64,000 nt of DNA from Heliocidaris tuberculata (lineage: Eukaryota; Echinodermata; Echinoidea; Camarodonta; Echinometridae), in assembly GCA_025618425.1 (NCBI GenBank), contig CM046848.1, positions 28,823,092-28,887,091 of the forward strand, written 5' to 3'. Position numbers and translations under genes: made by a program. The notes under the pieces were generated by a model. It saw nothing but the letters and a program-made list of their open reading frames with translations, did no database searches and was not told where the DNA came from. Shown here one piece after another: positions 1 to 12,398 of this stretch (positions are counted from its first letter, which is position 1; every line of letters starts with the position of its first letter).

Positions 1-537
1 GGGGGGGGGGGGAGTGGAGGGGGTGTCCTGTAACAGCTGCTCCCTAATGATTTCGGAATTACTAAAAATATGTTTTGGAGAGTTTAGTTACGAAAAATGT
101 GTTCTCCCACAGCCTAGATCCAGGAGGGAAATCGACGTCTATACCATGTAGTGGTAGTTTCCAACTGCTTCGGCCACCTATTATATTTCGAAAGTTTGAA
201 GTTTATTCGAACAAAACATTTTTTGTTTGTTTTGAAAACACCTGAGTAAAGAAGGAAAGAAAGATTGTGCATTATGAGGACGAATGAGTAAATAAGAGAA
301 AGAGATGAAGAAATATGTTAGGTAATGGATGGTCCATCCATTAATATTTTCAATATTGAATTTTACTTGAACAAAATATTCTTTAGTAAAAATAACCTTT
401 GAGTATGAAAGAGAAGGATAAATAATTAAATTCAATAAGGACGAGGAAGTGGATGAGAGGAAGAGATAGAGAGATAATATTAAAAGAGGGAGATAGATAA
501 TATAGACAGATAGGGAGGGAGGTATATAAGTAGGTAG

Positions 538-584
<47 letters not shown>

Positions 585-720
585 GAAAGAGAGAGAAGGG
601 GGGAGGGGGAGGCGGATGGATGTTTTAGTAGGCATGACGATGGTTAGGAGCGGCTTTAGATTAATGGACTTCCAGGACCGCAGCTTTAAAGATGGCGCTC
701 TTTCACATAGTGAAATGCCT
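1..720. other. Gene-free left flank with poly-G and GA microsatellite
   Basis: No supported gene. The window opens with a run of 12 G. A GA-rich microsatellite with some AAA interruptions covers 541-599 and is followed by a G-rich stretch to about 615. The sequence between is AT-rich without splice-bounded open frames. Confidence 0.8.
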
Positions 721-725
721 CCTCT

Positions 726-2402
726 TTGAAAATTAGTGAAGCTAGTAAGAAATTATGTGATGATAAAATTACGATTGGTGAATGTACTTCACTATTTAAA
801 AAAAAAATGTCTTTAAACAAATCTCATGGGAATGACGGTCTGTCAGTGGAATTTTATCGCACCTTCTGGCCTGATATAGGGAACCTTGTTTTAGATTCAT
901 TTAATACCTCTTTTGAGGAAGGTGAATTGTCTACCACACAGAAACAGGGTGTTATAACTATAATTAAAAAAGAAGATAAAAACCCTTTATATATTCGTAA
1001 TTACAGACCAATTACCCTTCTAAATGTTGACTATAAGCTATTGTCTAAAGTTTTGGCTGAGGGAATAAAGAAGGTCATAGAAGAGGTGATACATGTAGAT
1101 CAGGTGGGATTTCTGCCTGGTAGGAATATTGGAGAAGCTGTAAGAATTATTGATGATGTTATATTTTACACAAAGACATACAATGTACAAGGGTTTTTTG
1201 TAACAATTGATTTTGAGAAAGCTTTCGACACCGTTTCACACTCATATATGAAAGTATTAATCAAAAAATATGGTCTTGGTTCATATTTTTGTAGATGGAT
1301 AGAAATATTGTATAATAATGTAGTTAGCTGTGTCATGAATGGGGGTTTTTCCACAGGTTATTTTGAAATAGGTAGGGGTGTAAGACAAGGAGATCCTTTG
1401 TCTCCATATTTATTTTTGTTAATCATAGAAACATTAGCATTGGTTATTCGGAATGAACAAAACTTGAAAGGTATTACAATAGGCAATATAGAAATGAAGT
1501 TAGTAATGTATGCAGACGATTGCTCTATTTTTTTGAAAGATACAGAAGATATGAAAATCTTAGAAAAAATAATGGATTCCTTCTCCCAAGTATCTGGTTT
1601 GAAAATTAATAAGGACAAAACACATATTATGAAGTTGGGTTCTTCTGGTCAAAGTAATGATGATTTTTCCAGTATTACGTTGGGTAAGATGGTTTCATTG
1701 GTTAAAGTAATTGGGGTATACTTTTCTTTGGATATTAATGTTAAGGAAGAAATGAATTATAAAAAAATACTGAGCAAAATAAAAAGATTGTTAGGGTGGT
1801 GGAAGCAAAGAGATCTAACACTTTTTGGGAAAATTCAATTAGTAAAAGTTTTTGCAATTTCTAAATTATTATATGTGTCTTCTATAATGACAGTACCATC
1901 ATGGGTTTTTAAGGAAATGGAGGTAATCTGTTTTAATTTTATATGGAATGGCCACGATAAAATAAAAAGAAATATTTTATATATGAACTATGACACCGGG
2001 GGTTTAAAAATGTTGAACTTTAAGTATATGGTTTGCGCTCAACGTGTAATGTGGATTACGAGACTTCTTTATGGCAATAATAACATGAAATGGAAACAGT
2101 TTTTTGATTATACATTTAAAACGGTAGGGGGAAGATTAATATTTCTCTGCAATTACAATTGCAATTCCATTAATATTAAAGTACCCGATCTCTACTTGGA
2201 ATTTTTGAATATCTGGAATTATTTACAAGAGAAACAATTTATTGTCAAAGAAACACATGATGAAAATCAAATTATCTTTAACAATACTCTTATTAAAGGT
2301 AGGATTTTTCATTTTAATGAAAAACTATTTGATGCTAACATTTTTCAAGTTAAACATCTGATTGACCAGAAGGTAATATTAGATCAGGGGATTATTTTAT
2401 AA
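726..2402 (+). CDS. LINE ORF2 reverse transcriptase domain (partial)
   Basis: This 558-codon frame encodes the polymerase that copies the element's RNA at the nicked chromosomal target. The frame opens after a TGA at 711, and its nominal start (TTG at 726) is not a true start because the N-terminus was lost. Visible motifs are NYRPITLLN (residues 92-100), LPGRN (130-134), TIDFEKAFDTV with catalytic D162, RQGDPLSPYLF (220-230) and YADD (262-265) with the catalytic aspartate pair. All catalytic aspartates are intact. The thumb and C-terminal region contains WKQRDLTLFGKIQL and FNFIWNG, as in Tx1/L1-like proteins. The frame stops at 2400-2402. Reading continues one frame over, which implies a single-base loss in the T-rich run near 2394-2398. 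Confidence 0.9.
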   Translation: MKISEASKKLCDDKITIGECTSLFKKKMSLNKSHGNDGLSVEFYRTFWPDIGNLVLDSFNTSFEEGELSTTQKQGVITIIKKEDKNPLYIRNYRPITLLNVDYKLLSKVLAEGIKKVIEEVIHVDQVGFLPGRNIGEAVRIIDDVIFYTKTYNVQGFFVTIDFEKAFDTVSHSYMKVLIKKYGLGSYFCRWIEILYNNVVSCVMNGGFSTGYFEIGRGVRQGDPLSPYLFLLIIETLALVIRNEQNLKGITIGNIEMKLVMYADDCSIFLKDTEDMKILEKIMDSFSQVSGLKINKDKTHIMKLGSSGQSNDDFSSITLGKMVSLVKVIGVYFSLDINVKEEMNYKKILSKIKRLLGWWKQRDLTLFGKIQLVKVFAISKLLYVSSIMTVPSWVFKEMEVICFNFIWNGHDKIKRNILYMNYDTGGLKMLNFKYMVCAQRVMWITRLLYGNNNMKWKQFFDYTFKTVGGRLIFLCNYNCNSINIKVPDLYLEFLNIWNYLQEKQFIVKETHDENQIIFNNTLIKGRIFHFNEKLFDANIFQVKHLIDQKVILDQGIIL

Positions 2403-2473
2403 GGCAAGGTCTAAATGTAGACGATATATTTTTCCTTAATGATGTATATACTAAGTTACCAGTTTCTTGGAAG

Positions 2474-3163
2474 GTGAAAAGAAGAAAAGATGATACTTTG
2501 AATGACACTCTTGACTTTTCCAACATTTATTTTAATATTAACAAAAGAGTGTACTCCTTTGAGTCTCTGTCTTCCAAAATGCTCTACAACATTTTTATTA
2601 GTACAATACAGGATTCCTTTGTTTTTAAACATCCAGAGGTATTAGCTTTAAATCTGGATAAGTCAGCAGTGGCAACATGTGTTTCAATTCCCAGATTTTG
2701 TACTCTAGATTGGAAGTTAAGGGAATTTCAGTACAAGCTTTTACATAGCGTTGTATTTTGTAATGATAAACTATACGCATTTGGACTAACTCAATCAAAT
2801 TTATGCTCATTTTGTAAAAAAGATATAGAAACATATTGCCATGTCTTCTTTAAATGTAAAGAAGTGTCAAGTATATGGAAGGAGGTGGGAAATGAATTAA
2901 AAATGTTTCAGCTACTTAATCTGCAATGGATTGATGTGTTACTGGGCTTTAGAGTTGATATGAAAGACAATATATTACTTAATCATGTACTAATTATGGT
3001 CAAATATATGATTTACAATTATAGTCGTAAAAATGGAAGGGTTCCTACTAGTAAAGATATATGTAAGGCTGTAAAGAACTCCGAAAAAATTGAATATGAA
3101 AAAGCAAGAATAAAGGACAAACTAACACTACATTTTAAAAAATGGGAAAATTTCACTCCTTAA
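2474..3163 (+). CDS. LINE ORF2 C-terminal region (frameshifted continuation)
   Basis: This is the continuation of the reverse-transcriptase protein in another frame. The frame is actually open from about 2390, and the GTG at 2474 is not a real start. It carries a cysteine/histidine motif C-x2-C-x8-H-x4-C (C111, C114, H123, C128 counting from 2474), a putative zinc knuckle common at the end of ORF2 proteins. It ends with TAA at 3161-3163, just before the microsatellite-bearing 3' region. A one-base frameshift separates it from the polymerase part, so this copy is probably dead despite otherwise good preservation. Confidence 0.8.
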   Translation: MKRRKDDTLNDTLDFSNIYFNINKRVYSFESLSSKMLYNIFISTIQDSFVFKHPEVLALNLDKSAVATCVSIPRFCTLDWKLREFQYKLLHSVVFCNDKLYAFGLTQSNLCSFCKKDIETYCHVFFKCKEVSSIWKEVGNELKMFQLLNLQWIDVLLGFRVDMKDNILLNHVLIMVKYMIYNYSRKNGRVPTSKDICKAVKNSEKIEYEKARIKDKLTLHFKKWENFTP

Positions 3164-3204
3164 AAGGAGTGAGGCGTATTATATCAAACATATGTATGTT
3201 TGTG

Positions 3205-3334
<130 letters not shown>

Positions 3335-3908
3335 TATATAATTCAGTATCTATATATATACTACTTATATGATTATTTCTATATTTAAAAAAATACTTAT
3401 TGGAATTATTATTATTACTATTATTGTTGTTGTTATTGTTATTATAATTAATAATAATAATATTAATAATAATGATAAATGTCTTCATTTATGTCTTCTT
3501 CTCCTCCTCACTCCCTCACTTTCTCATTGGTCCAACCACTTAATTGTTAGTATTGTGTTTTTATTATTGCAACAGTATGGTTACAGAACTCCACTGATAT
3601 AAGAAATACTATATAATAAATAATGTAAAATAAAATCGAAGAATTGAAAATGCACTGCATGTAGTTTATCCTATATATTTCAAGATGACAGTTTGACTTA
3701 TCATGTATACTATGGGTTATAAAGCAACACCTTCACCTTTTTTCTTATCTATCTTTTAAAATCTTTATTCAGATTGCAGATCTTGCATTGTATTATTTGT
3801 TTTGGATTGAATTATGTATTGTGTTTACAAGGTATGAAAAATAATGTATCTCTGTACAATTTTCTCGTCTGAATATCTGAATAAAGGCAAAAAAGCATTA
3901 AAAAAAAA

Positions 3909-4195
3909 GTAATGGATTCGAAGTTGTAGTGTGGTTATTCCATCGATATCTGAAGGTTACCAAAATGGTTTGATCGGATCAAGTAAAGTAACTTCAACTT
4001 TCATCTTTACATATTGTTTTGACGGTGGGACCGTGATATAAATTTACTTTAATGAACCCAACTTTGGTTCATTGTTTCATGACCATGTAAAATATTTTGA
4101 AAATTAATTTGATTAACAAAATATTGGTCGTGATATCAGTCTTGTGTAAATTGGAAAACATTTAAAGATTTATATTGGCTTGGTTGATAAATTGA
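3909..4195. other. Anonymous AT-rich spacer
   Basis: Nothing recognisable between the LINE tail and the next foldback element. Confidence 0.6.
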
Positions 4196-4348
4196 CCTGG
4201 GGCCCGTTGCACAAAACTTGCGTTTGAACGCAACTCAGGAAAATCAAACGCAACTTTATTTTCAGCCAATCAGAAGTGCGCATTAAGGACTTGCGTTTGA
4301 TTTTTAGGAGTTGCGATTAAACGCAAGTTTTGTGCAACGGGCCCCAGG
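4196..4348. mobile_element. Foldback MITE, GGGCCC-ended family (copy a)
   Basis: A nearly perfect palindrome of 153 bp. The left end reads CCTGGGGCCCGTTGCACAAA and the right end is its reverse complement, with about 40 paired bases per arm. The centre contains AGCCAATCAG, a CCAAT-box-like decamer found in the other copies of the family. It has no coding capacity. Confidence 0.85.
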
Positions 4349-4581
4349 ACTGAAATGATGGAGGGAAAAAAAGAAATAACTGAAGACGTACTACTGTCAA
4401 ATCCATCATCAATTGATAAGTCGAAAGTACGGAAATCTTTTACAAAAGTACATTTTGATGCCCTTTTCTCATATTCTATGATTTATTTTGAAGGGAATGT
4501 GCTGTTTTATTTAGATGATAATTTATTGTTATTTGCAAAGGTGCAATGGCACAATTTCTCCAGGGGCTGACGTCTCTTGCC

Positions 4582-5839
4582 GAATATCAAATTTCCATGG
4601 GTCAAACGTCTGCTTGATGAACGTAATGTTGGGCAATGGAAATGTTTTTACGAACATTGTCTGGCTCCATTTGGCGGACATTTTTACTGGTATAGTAATA
4701 TTAATAACTATGATTTATATTATATTTAAAGAACATTTTTATTCGGGAAGTTGCCCAGGCATGGACCTCTTTAACGCTTGATACGGAAATCAACCTTTCT
4801 CACTGCAGACGACAAAATATATGGAACAACACATTGATTCGTTTTAACCACAAAGTTTTATTCGTAAAATCATGGTATGATAAAGGGATAGTTACATTAT
4901 CGGATCTTCTTGACGATTTTTTTTTTTTTTTTTTACCTACATTGAATTTCAAAAGAAATACAAGTTTGACTGCAATTTCGTAGAAATTTATTCTGTCAAA
5001 ACAGCTACTCCCCATAACTGGAAGAAAAATATTCCCAAATGTGAAGAGGTAATCCTTACATATGAAGAGAAAATGATTAAAAATATAATGAAGGTAATGA
5101 GGGTCTGTCGGTACATTCATAAGTTTAGTGTTAAACAAATTTTCAACCCCCTAAATCAGTAGATAAAGGGAATTCTCTGTTGAATACTCCAAACTTAGAC
5201 TGGGCAAAAATATGCTTAGTTCCTATCAGGGCATGTTTATCTACACGTATCCGTTATTTCCAATTTAAGTTAATTCATCGCATACTTGGTGTAAACAAGT
5301 ATCTTAAAACATCAAATATTACGAAATCAGATTTATGTTCATTTTGTTATAGATCCGAGGAATGTATTTTGGGATTGCCCAATCATCAGAAGGTTTATTG
5401 TGGACGTCCAACATTTCATTTTGGATGACAAGGTTACCCTGAATAAAATCAATCTCTTATTTGGATGTTATGGAAGTGTTGGAATTCAATTCAATTTCAT
5501 TATTAATAGCATATGCCAAATACTATATATTTTCCAGCAAATGCAAAAATAGTGTATTATCAATCGGCTCTTTTAAATGCATGTTAAGATATAATCGCTC
5601 TCTTGAACATTATATCTATATTAAAAATGACAACTTTATATTATTTGATAACAGATGGAAAAATATTGTTTTGCTGTAAACCTATTTTACCACTATGTCC
5701 TGTATAATCAGAATTATTTTTGTGTTGATTCTATTGTTTATATTATGTAGATGTATATGTTTTCTTATATATTTGTAATATATTGCAAAGTCAAGAGCAA
5801 TACCTAATAAAGATGTTTCTGCAAAGAAAGAAAAAAAAC
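4582..5839 (+). pseudogene. Decayed Tx1/L1-like LINE, C-terminal and 3' part
   Basis: Translation shows LINE ORF2 C-terminal segments scattered over three frames. FPWVKRLLDERNVGQW starts at 4592, FIREVAQAWTSL at 4738, YIEFQKKYKFDCNF at 4938, and TRIRYFQFKLIHRILG with LCSFC between 5180 and 5350. A T homopolymer at 4919-4934 breaks the frame. An AATAAAG motif near 5806 and an A-rich tail at about 5825-5839 mark the 3' end. The layout matches the C-terminal part of the LINE at 720-3908, so this is an older relative, inactive from frameshifts and stops. Confidence 0.8.
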
Positions 5840-6944
5840 TTTCAAATTTCCTAAAAATTGCGAACGACCGAAGTAAGCCAGGTAAAACGGTGACGCTTTA
5901 TTATATAGTTGCAATGTAATAATTTCGTCACGCATCAAAACATACAAGAAAAGATATAAAAACAAATTGAACATCACAGCCGTATTGAGGTGACGATAAC
6001 TCGAATAATAATTGTATTATAATTTCAAATACTTGGGGTGGGACGGGAGAGGGGGCTGCAGCCCTTCTCCACCCCCGACTCATACGTATTTGGTTATTTG
6101 ATGGGGGTGGGGGGGGGGGGGGGGGGGGGAGGGCTCGATTATTGATGAAATCAAAGAGTATGTCAATAGGTCATGTGGGTAAAATCGGTCTAGCGCCATC
6201 TCCCAAGGAACGTTGTAATGCAGCTATATATACTGGGTTTTCCAGCTTTTCACTTTTGGGCTGTCTTCGTTCTGCAAAACCTCGACACATTCTGAACTTT
6301 AACCCTTGACCTAAAAACTTAACCTAACTCTAACACTAACCCTAAACCTAACTTAAAAACAATCACAACCCTAACCTTAAACCGTTAGGCCCCTATCTTT
6401 GCCGAAATAAAACCCGGAGCAATTGTTACCAGAGCAAATGTCTGATCACCGCTCTCTTCTTGAATTAAAAAAAAAAGAATTTTTTTTTTAGTATGACTAG
6501 GGGACCTATGGCTACGCACTTTGTTTCCAGCGGCTAAAAAGAAGTTTTTTGAAATGAATTATGCGAATTTCTTTTATATATCTTGGTTCTACATACTCTG
6601 AAATTAAATCCCTGAGAAAATTACGACGGACAAATGTCAATAACATCCATTTTCAAGTCGATGTCGATGCCATGTCGAATGTTGTTCGACAAAATGAAAG
6701 GGTTCTAAAGCTACGAAACATTGTAACCTCAGTCGGATACAATGTTTATTTTTGAAATTATATATGTAATCCCAGTGGTGTATAGTTATAGGTGGGCACA
6801 GGGGGCACGTGCCCCTCCCCCAATCAAATGGTGGGGAAGGGGGATGGGGGAGGTAGAAAAAGAAAGAAAAAAAAATGGAGAGTGTAAATAGTGGAGCGGC
6901 ATAGCCGATCAATTGTGCATGTTGTAATCAAAAGCACCAAACAT
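5840..6944. other. Gene-free stretch with poly-G and CCCTAA-like tract
   Basis: No supported gene. A poly-G run spans 6103-6129. A degenerate CCTAAC/CCCTAA-rich tract lies at 6299-6386 and runs into ACCCGGAGCAATTG (about 6410-6424), a block repeated near 63350-63440. A G-rich patch at about 6797-6855 is centred on GGGGGCACGTGCCCC. Confidence 0.65.
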
Positions 6945-7775
6945 GGCACACAGGTAGATATATGTATTATAAGCAAATTTAGATGTGGAGACATCTCGAT
7001 TTAGGCCCATGGGGGCCATCTTTAAAAATGGCCACCATCAGGGCACTTTTCATTTGAACAGTCCAAAATCACAAGTGAAACGTCAGTTTGGGGCAAATTG
7101 ATATGTAAAATTCAAATTTAATGTTTCGGGGACAAAATAATTTAGGAAAAGTGGTTTAGGTGTCCATTTCAAGAAAAAAAAAAAGGGCCCTTTTCAATAA
7201 TTTACAAATAAGCCCTTAAACTTGATGCATTTTGTGACAGAAACAGCAAATTTGGCATGTCTGTGGAAATATGTATCATGTACCGATTTAGATGTGGAGA
7301 CATGTAAGATTCTGCCGATGAGGGCCGCGGCAGCCATCTATCAAAATGGCCGCCATCAGGGCACTTTTCATTTAAACACAGTCCAAAATCAAATGAAAAG
7401 AAAGTTAATCGTGGGTAAAGTGCTACGAAGAATTCAAATTTCAATGTTTAGTGTCCGAAATATTTCAGGAAAAAAAGTTTAGGTGCCCATTTCAAGTGAA
7501 AAGGGCCATTTTCATTCATTTTCAAAACAGCCCCAAACTAGGCATTTTGCACTTTGCAGTTTTCATGTACCAGGAAAAGGGGTTCGCGTGCCCACTTTAG
7601 GAAAAAGGCGCCATTTTCATTATTTTCCAAAATAGTGTCACACATTTTAAAATTAAAAATACAAGAGTTTCCACACAGGTAGAATGATGTATCACCAATC
7701 ACCAGATTGGGATAATGGGCTAACTTAGGGCCAAGGTGGCCACTTTCAAGATGGTCGCAATTAGGGTACTTTTAT
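6945..7775. repeat. ~310-bp tandem repeat, about 2.5 diverged units
   Basis: TTTAGATGTGGAGACAT occurs at 6978 and again at 7287. The block around CCATCAGGGCACTTTTCATT recurs from about 7034 to about 7352. A weaker third unit at about 7671-7775 keeps a CACACAGGTAGA...TATCA and GGTACTTTTAT outline. Units diverge by many substitutions and by A-tract changes. Short frames inside are not conserved between units. Confidence 0.75.
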
Positions 7776-7785
7776 AAAAAATAGT

Positions 7786-7857
7786 CTAATATCATTAATA
7801 TCTAAAATTTATATCATTAATATCTAACAGTTATATCATTAATATTTAAAACTATAA
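7786..7857. repeat. Short tandem repeat, ~24-bp unit x3
   Basis: Three imperfect copies of a unit built on TATATCATTAATATCTAA follow directly on the 310-bp repeat. Confidence 0.75.
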
Positions 7858-8130
7858 CATTCAGTACTGGATGTTTAGTTGCTGAATAATTTTGGTAAAA
7901 GTGCTCCACTTAGTTATATCAATTCATGTAATTTTATGTTTGAACTGTCTAAAATTATTTAGACATAATGGTTCAAATATCAATAATATTTCATGACATT
8001 TATCATACATTTACTAGAACATGACAACGTTTCAAGTAACTTCCGCTCTCCTGTAAACCATCTTAGTATTCATATCCATGTTGACTATTTTTGTGAGAAC
8101 TGCATTGCGTGTGGTTGTTTGGAAAGGTGG

Positions 8131-8350
8131 CTGCCACTAGCGTACCCAAGGGGGGGGGGGCAAGGAACAGACTGCCCCCTGACAACTTTTGACCCCCCCC
8201 CCAAAAAAAAAGGCAAACCCGGCGAACCCCCCTTTTTTTGTTGCTTGTCAGAGAATTATGGAGGAAAACATCTGATAACCACCCCGCTCCCCACTGAGCG
8301 ACCTTTTTTGAGGGCTGGCGAAAAAAAAAAAATTGTCCCCCCCCCCCCAT
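8131..8350. repeat. Poly-G/poly-C foldback-like element
   Basis: It begins with a GCGTACCCAAGG-type end, then has G runs (8149-8160), C runs (8196-8204, 8338-8348) and A runs in short order. The makeup resembles the GGCGTATCCAGG-ended elements at 40184, 57546 and 58157. Both strands are open only because the sequence is homopolymeric. Confidence 0.5.
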
Positions 8351-10188
8351 TCTGAACTCCGGTTCAACTTAAACTCCAGTCTATATAGTGTGGTTAAACT
8401 TTGTACAGAAATTTAGACTGGACTTCTGGTTGAAGTCAGTTTTAATTAAACTCTAATATAAAGTCGGGTCATAATGTGTGCGGTGACAATGATGCTATAT
8501 GATGAGGTGAAAATAATTGACTGCTGCCGCCATTTATTTATTTTTCTGTGTGTGAATTACACCTCTTTATCCCGGCCAAATTATCTCGCTTTAAGATTTA
8601 CAAATATTATAGCTAGAGTCCCCAAGTCTGCGCAGGGCCTATGTCTGCGCACACGCATAACTGTGCGATTGTGATAAAACAAAACCTGCAACGAACACAA
8701 ACTTTTCATATTTATCATAGAAATCGGTATTCATGCAAAAAACGACTCAAAATCATGAAAAAAAGGTCTTATTTCAGATATTTTATTCACAAGCCTCAAA
8801 ATGTTGTCTTTTACGTCAAAACTCCCGAACTGCGTGTAAAATGAATGAGTGCGCAGACATGGGCACTATTGTTTTTTTAATGTTGAATTGACACGGCCGC
8901 CGTTTCTTGTTAAAATGTCATTGTTCTTGCTCTAATTTTGATGAGATTTTTTTGCAAACTTACTCTTTAGAATATCAGGAATAATAGAAAATTAAGCATT
9001 AGAGGAATATAGGAGAAAGTCTTGTTCATTTTCAGGTCAAATCTTAGTTGCGCAGACATAGGGCTTCCCATCATACAGCAAACAGCTGTTTGCAATTTAT
9101 TCATTATCGAAAGGTGAACATGGACGAGTGAAATACACCCGATTCTAAGTGCAGTAGAAGAAATAACTCTGTTGATACTATAAATGATTTTTACTGAAGT
9201 ATACTTTGTTTTTGATCCAGTGATAAAGCCTTTATTTTGCACAAGTAAAGAGAGAAATGTTAATCAGAATACAACAGTTCAACATTAACAAGAATGCACA
9301 GACACGTGACATCTTTCAAACAATCACAATGCTTACATTCTTAAACCTCTTTGTGCTAGTGAAATTACACCCCTCAACAACTAATAAAGCTTCGATGACA
9401 TTATATCTCAGTGGCAAGATATTGATATTGACTGCAAAATGATGAAAACTGATTTACGCTATCAAACGTTGGTAGCCGAATATGATGAAATTGAAATGTC
9501 TTAGACAAGAAAATGGGCACACAGTGATGACAGCTGCGATTGGACAAAGTTCGAAAAATGAATTACCAAAGACGAATGAAATCAACCATGACATATGGCA
9601 TTTCATGGAAGTTCGAGACAATAATTATGAAGTGAAAAAAGTATGAATTTAATGAAAAAAGTGATAAAATGAGTGGCAAAACGTAGATCAGAAAATGGCT
9701 GATACCTATACATGGGTGTAAAAATATTTTAGGCAAATTTGTAAGGAAATACCCTTTTTGTTTCTTTCATAATAGTGAAGGGGGTACTAATTGCAAAGCA
9801 GGGAAATTATAATTGACATGAAAAAGAGCATCACTGATTTTAGCAAAGTTTTCTATGGAAACGACATTAAGTCAATATTTTGGAAAAATTTCTTCTCTCA
9901 ATTTTCACAATCAAACGAAACAGAGCATAAAATTAATGATGATGAATGTAGGTAGTATGTCACGTAGATGTTATGGATTAAGTGCATTCATGGAAACATA
10001 TGATCACCATATGTTATATGTTACTCTTATCATGATTTTATGATCCATCATAACAAAAGCTCTACTCAAACTCCACAATATCTACATTTGTCATGTGTTT
10101 CTCAGTTTTGGGCGAATACAGCTATGGCAAAATGCGTTTTATGCTGTTAAGTTGTACGACGAAATTACAGTAACCAATTAAGATACCA
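8351..10188. other. Gene-free stretch
   Basis: No gene recognised. The motif TATGTCTGCGCA occurs at about 8640 and in inverted form as TGCGCAGACATAGGGC at 9049, with a shorter GTGCGCAGACATGGGC near 8849, so 8610-9075 may be a diverged foldback unit. The remainder is AT-rich. Confidence 0.55.
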
Positions 10189-10328
10189 GGGTCCCGTTTC
10201 ATAAAACTTGTTATCAGTAACACATGCAACATTTATATGACAAATTTGTTCTCAGCTAATCAGATGCAAGGATTTCAGTAACTTATAACATTAATTGCAA
10301 CTTGTTACCGTTTTATGAAACGGGGCCC
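10189..10328. mobile_element. Foldback MITE, GGGCCC-ended family (copy b)
   Basis: The left end reads GGGTCCCGTTTCATAAAACT and the right end GTTTTATGAAACGGGGCCC. The inner sequence CAGCTAATCAGATGCAAGG matches the core of the other copies (63186 and, inverted, 53934). Non-coding. Confidence 0.85.
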
Positions 10329-10390
10329 AAATTTACTGCAATAAAGCACGTTGTACATGAGACAAGTTTGTAAAGAATAACAAAACCTAT

Positions 10391-10806
10391 TTAACCCTTT
10401 CAGGACAGGATATATTTCAGCGCTAAATTGATCACATTTTGTTTTTCAAATTGGCAACAATAATATTTTTCTGTTAGTGCTACATGGCTTTAATAAAATG
10501 TAATGTCTTTGAAAACATTATACATGGTTAGAAACTTTGTCGAAAAGTTGGAAAAATGGCCAATTTCGATAAAAAACAATGATTTTGAATCTCCCAATGT
10601 GTTGCCAATTTAAGGCTTTTAAAGCTTAATCTCCTTTTTTAAATTTCTGACATCAAAAGCAATATGGTCATGCAACAAAAATGGACATAGTGTGTGCAGA
10701 AGTTTTTTCTCTTTCTACTAATGCATCTGGTATAATTTTTAGAGCTCTTAATCAAAAGTTATTAAGCCAAACCACAAAATGTGGTCAATTGTCTTGAAAG
10801 GGTTAA
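10391..10806 (+). mobile_element. TTAA-flanked MITE, piggyBac-like family (copy 1)
   Basis: A 416-bp unit bounded by TTAA on both sides (10391-10394 and 10803-10806). The ends are inverted repeats, CCCTTTCAGGACA on the left and the complement of CCCTTTCAAGACA on the right. A subterminal GATCACATTTTG is repeated inverted near the right end. TTAA targets with CCC-type termini are hallmarks of the piggyBac superfamily, so a non-autonomous piggyBac relative is inferred. Four further copies occur in the window. Confidence 0.8.
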
Positions 10807-11637
10807 AAGTAAGTCTACCATGTCTACCGCCAAATTATTTCAGGCCAAGTGTACTGCATCGTGATAGACAAGGGCTTGTCAATATCAATATCAGTTGTTA
10901 TTTGAACAATCCATCTGCATTATTCCCTATTTGTGTTTTATTGGGGAATAGCTGCAGATTGTCACAGCAGACGGCACAAAGATGATCGCTCAAATAATGT
11001 AAAATATGAAAAACTGTAAAGAAATATGTTTTGCTCTTGCAATGAAAAATAATCATAACCATAATTATAACCATAACCATATCTATCCTCAAACATAATC
11101 TTTGAAGGCAAATTATCACTCGGTTTATGACTCCATATCATAACTTGCAATCAATAACCTTTCTTTGATAGAACTACATACTTGTGCAAGTCGTCCGCAA
11201 AATAGCAAATAAATCTCATATTATGTACATATCGAGAACCTGTCTGTGCGTATGTCGAATGATATAATCTAAATCTTATCTAAAATAAAATAATAAATAA
11301 ATATCATATAACCTAAAAACATCCAGCATAAAATTCTATAAAGCGATATAATGATATCTCATAAAAAAGAAGGCATAAATAAATATCATGCATCATTGAC
11401 ATGTAAACCCGTTTCCTCGTATTCCGACAAATAAATTCCCAAAATATACCCACGTATACACCACTGGTTAATAAATTCACCTCTCCCTATGCTAGATGGC
11501 CCAATATATATTAGAACAATATGCTTTACTTTACAGCATAAACAAACTACACAATCAACTAATGCATGAAACTAACAAAATCCTATCATTTGCCTTTTCA
11601 AGTCTTTTGCTTGCATCTTCGGACATTTCAACCAAGG
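10807..11637. other. Gene-free stretch
   Basis: AT-rich anonymous sequence. A small run of CATAAC/CATAATTATAAC repeats near 11055-11085 is the only structure seen. Confidence 0.6.
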
Positions 11638-11760
11638 TTTCAGATTTCAGATTTCAGATTTATTGACTGTTTTCAATCATATTAACATAATACTGTTAGT
11701 ACCTAACCTGGAATAAATACAATAACAACAATAATATAACAAAGTTTTTCCATAGATATG
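11638..11760 (-). mobile_element. LINE 3' tail, minus orientation
   Basis: Three direct copies of TTTCAGA lead into TTTATTGACTG. Read on the minus strand this is a LINE 3' end with a short repeated tail instead of poly-A, as in CR1/L2/Jockey-like elements. The 5' extent is unclear and no coding part is visible. Its tail style matches 21712, 28448, 31507 and 41186. Confidence 0.45.
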
Positions 11761-12187
11761 GGCACCTAATTAAATATCAATAAGTAAAGTACATGATGCA
11801 CTAGTTTTGACCTAAGTGATGTTGAAAACAGTTGGACATGTTTAAAAGCAAAGCTTGTATATTACATGTCCAGAAACTTATATGACTTAATCGCGATTGG
11901 GTCGTTCAATAATATTGATTTCATAAAACATCATTATGAGAAGCGAAATATTGATAAGATAGCATTGATAAGTGAGTTGAGGTAGAAGGACAATTGCCTC
12001 AACCCAGAAGAAAAACTAAAGTGTAAAAGTAAATTGAAAGTGGAAATGTATTTTGAAATCAGTAGGCTTGACAAAACTTACATTAAATGAAATATCTGCG
12101 TAATGACCAAAAGGTAAACCAACATTTTGTTTCACAATTTTGAGGAGAACATTATTTGAATGTACACAATCAACAACAAAACACGAT
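11761..12187. other. Downstream flank of the zinc-finger gene
   Basis: Anonymous AT-rich sequence. It may belong to the older LINE fragment whose tail starts at 11638. Confidence 0.4.
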
Positions 12188-12193
12188 TTTATT
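12188..12193 (-). terminator. Candidate polyadenylation signal (AATAAA)
   Basis: AATAAA on the minus strand (TTTATT on plus), about 205 bases beyond the stop codon of the zinc-finger gene. It is the nearest canonical hexamer seen in the right orientation. No cleavage site can be proven from the sequence. Confidence 0.45.
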
Positions 12194-12398
12194 TCACAAT
12201 ATCAAGAATTCAAAGGCAGCATTTCTTTAAAAAAATAAGCTGAACGTGTAAATGTATATGAGATAAAGTCCATTACAACCATGGCTTACAGTAACACTAA
12301 GGCTCGATAAACACCTTCCAAACTTCTTAATAAAACAAGACAAATAATGTAGGTAAAGCAGGTTCAACATTACACACACTTTTATGCAAGTTTGGACA

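Noticed and set aside
541..599. GA tract as a promoter GAGA element
   Set aside because: Simple interrupted microsatellite next to a truncated LINE, no associated gene start.
6299..6386. Interstitial telomere
   Set aside because: Words are degenerate and tied to a non-telomeric block that recurs at 63340-63440.
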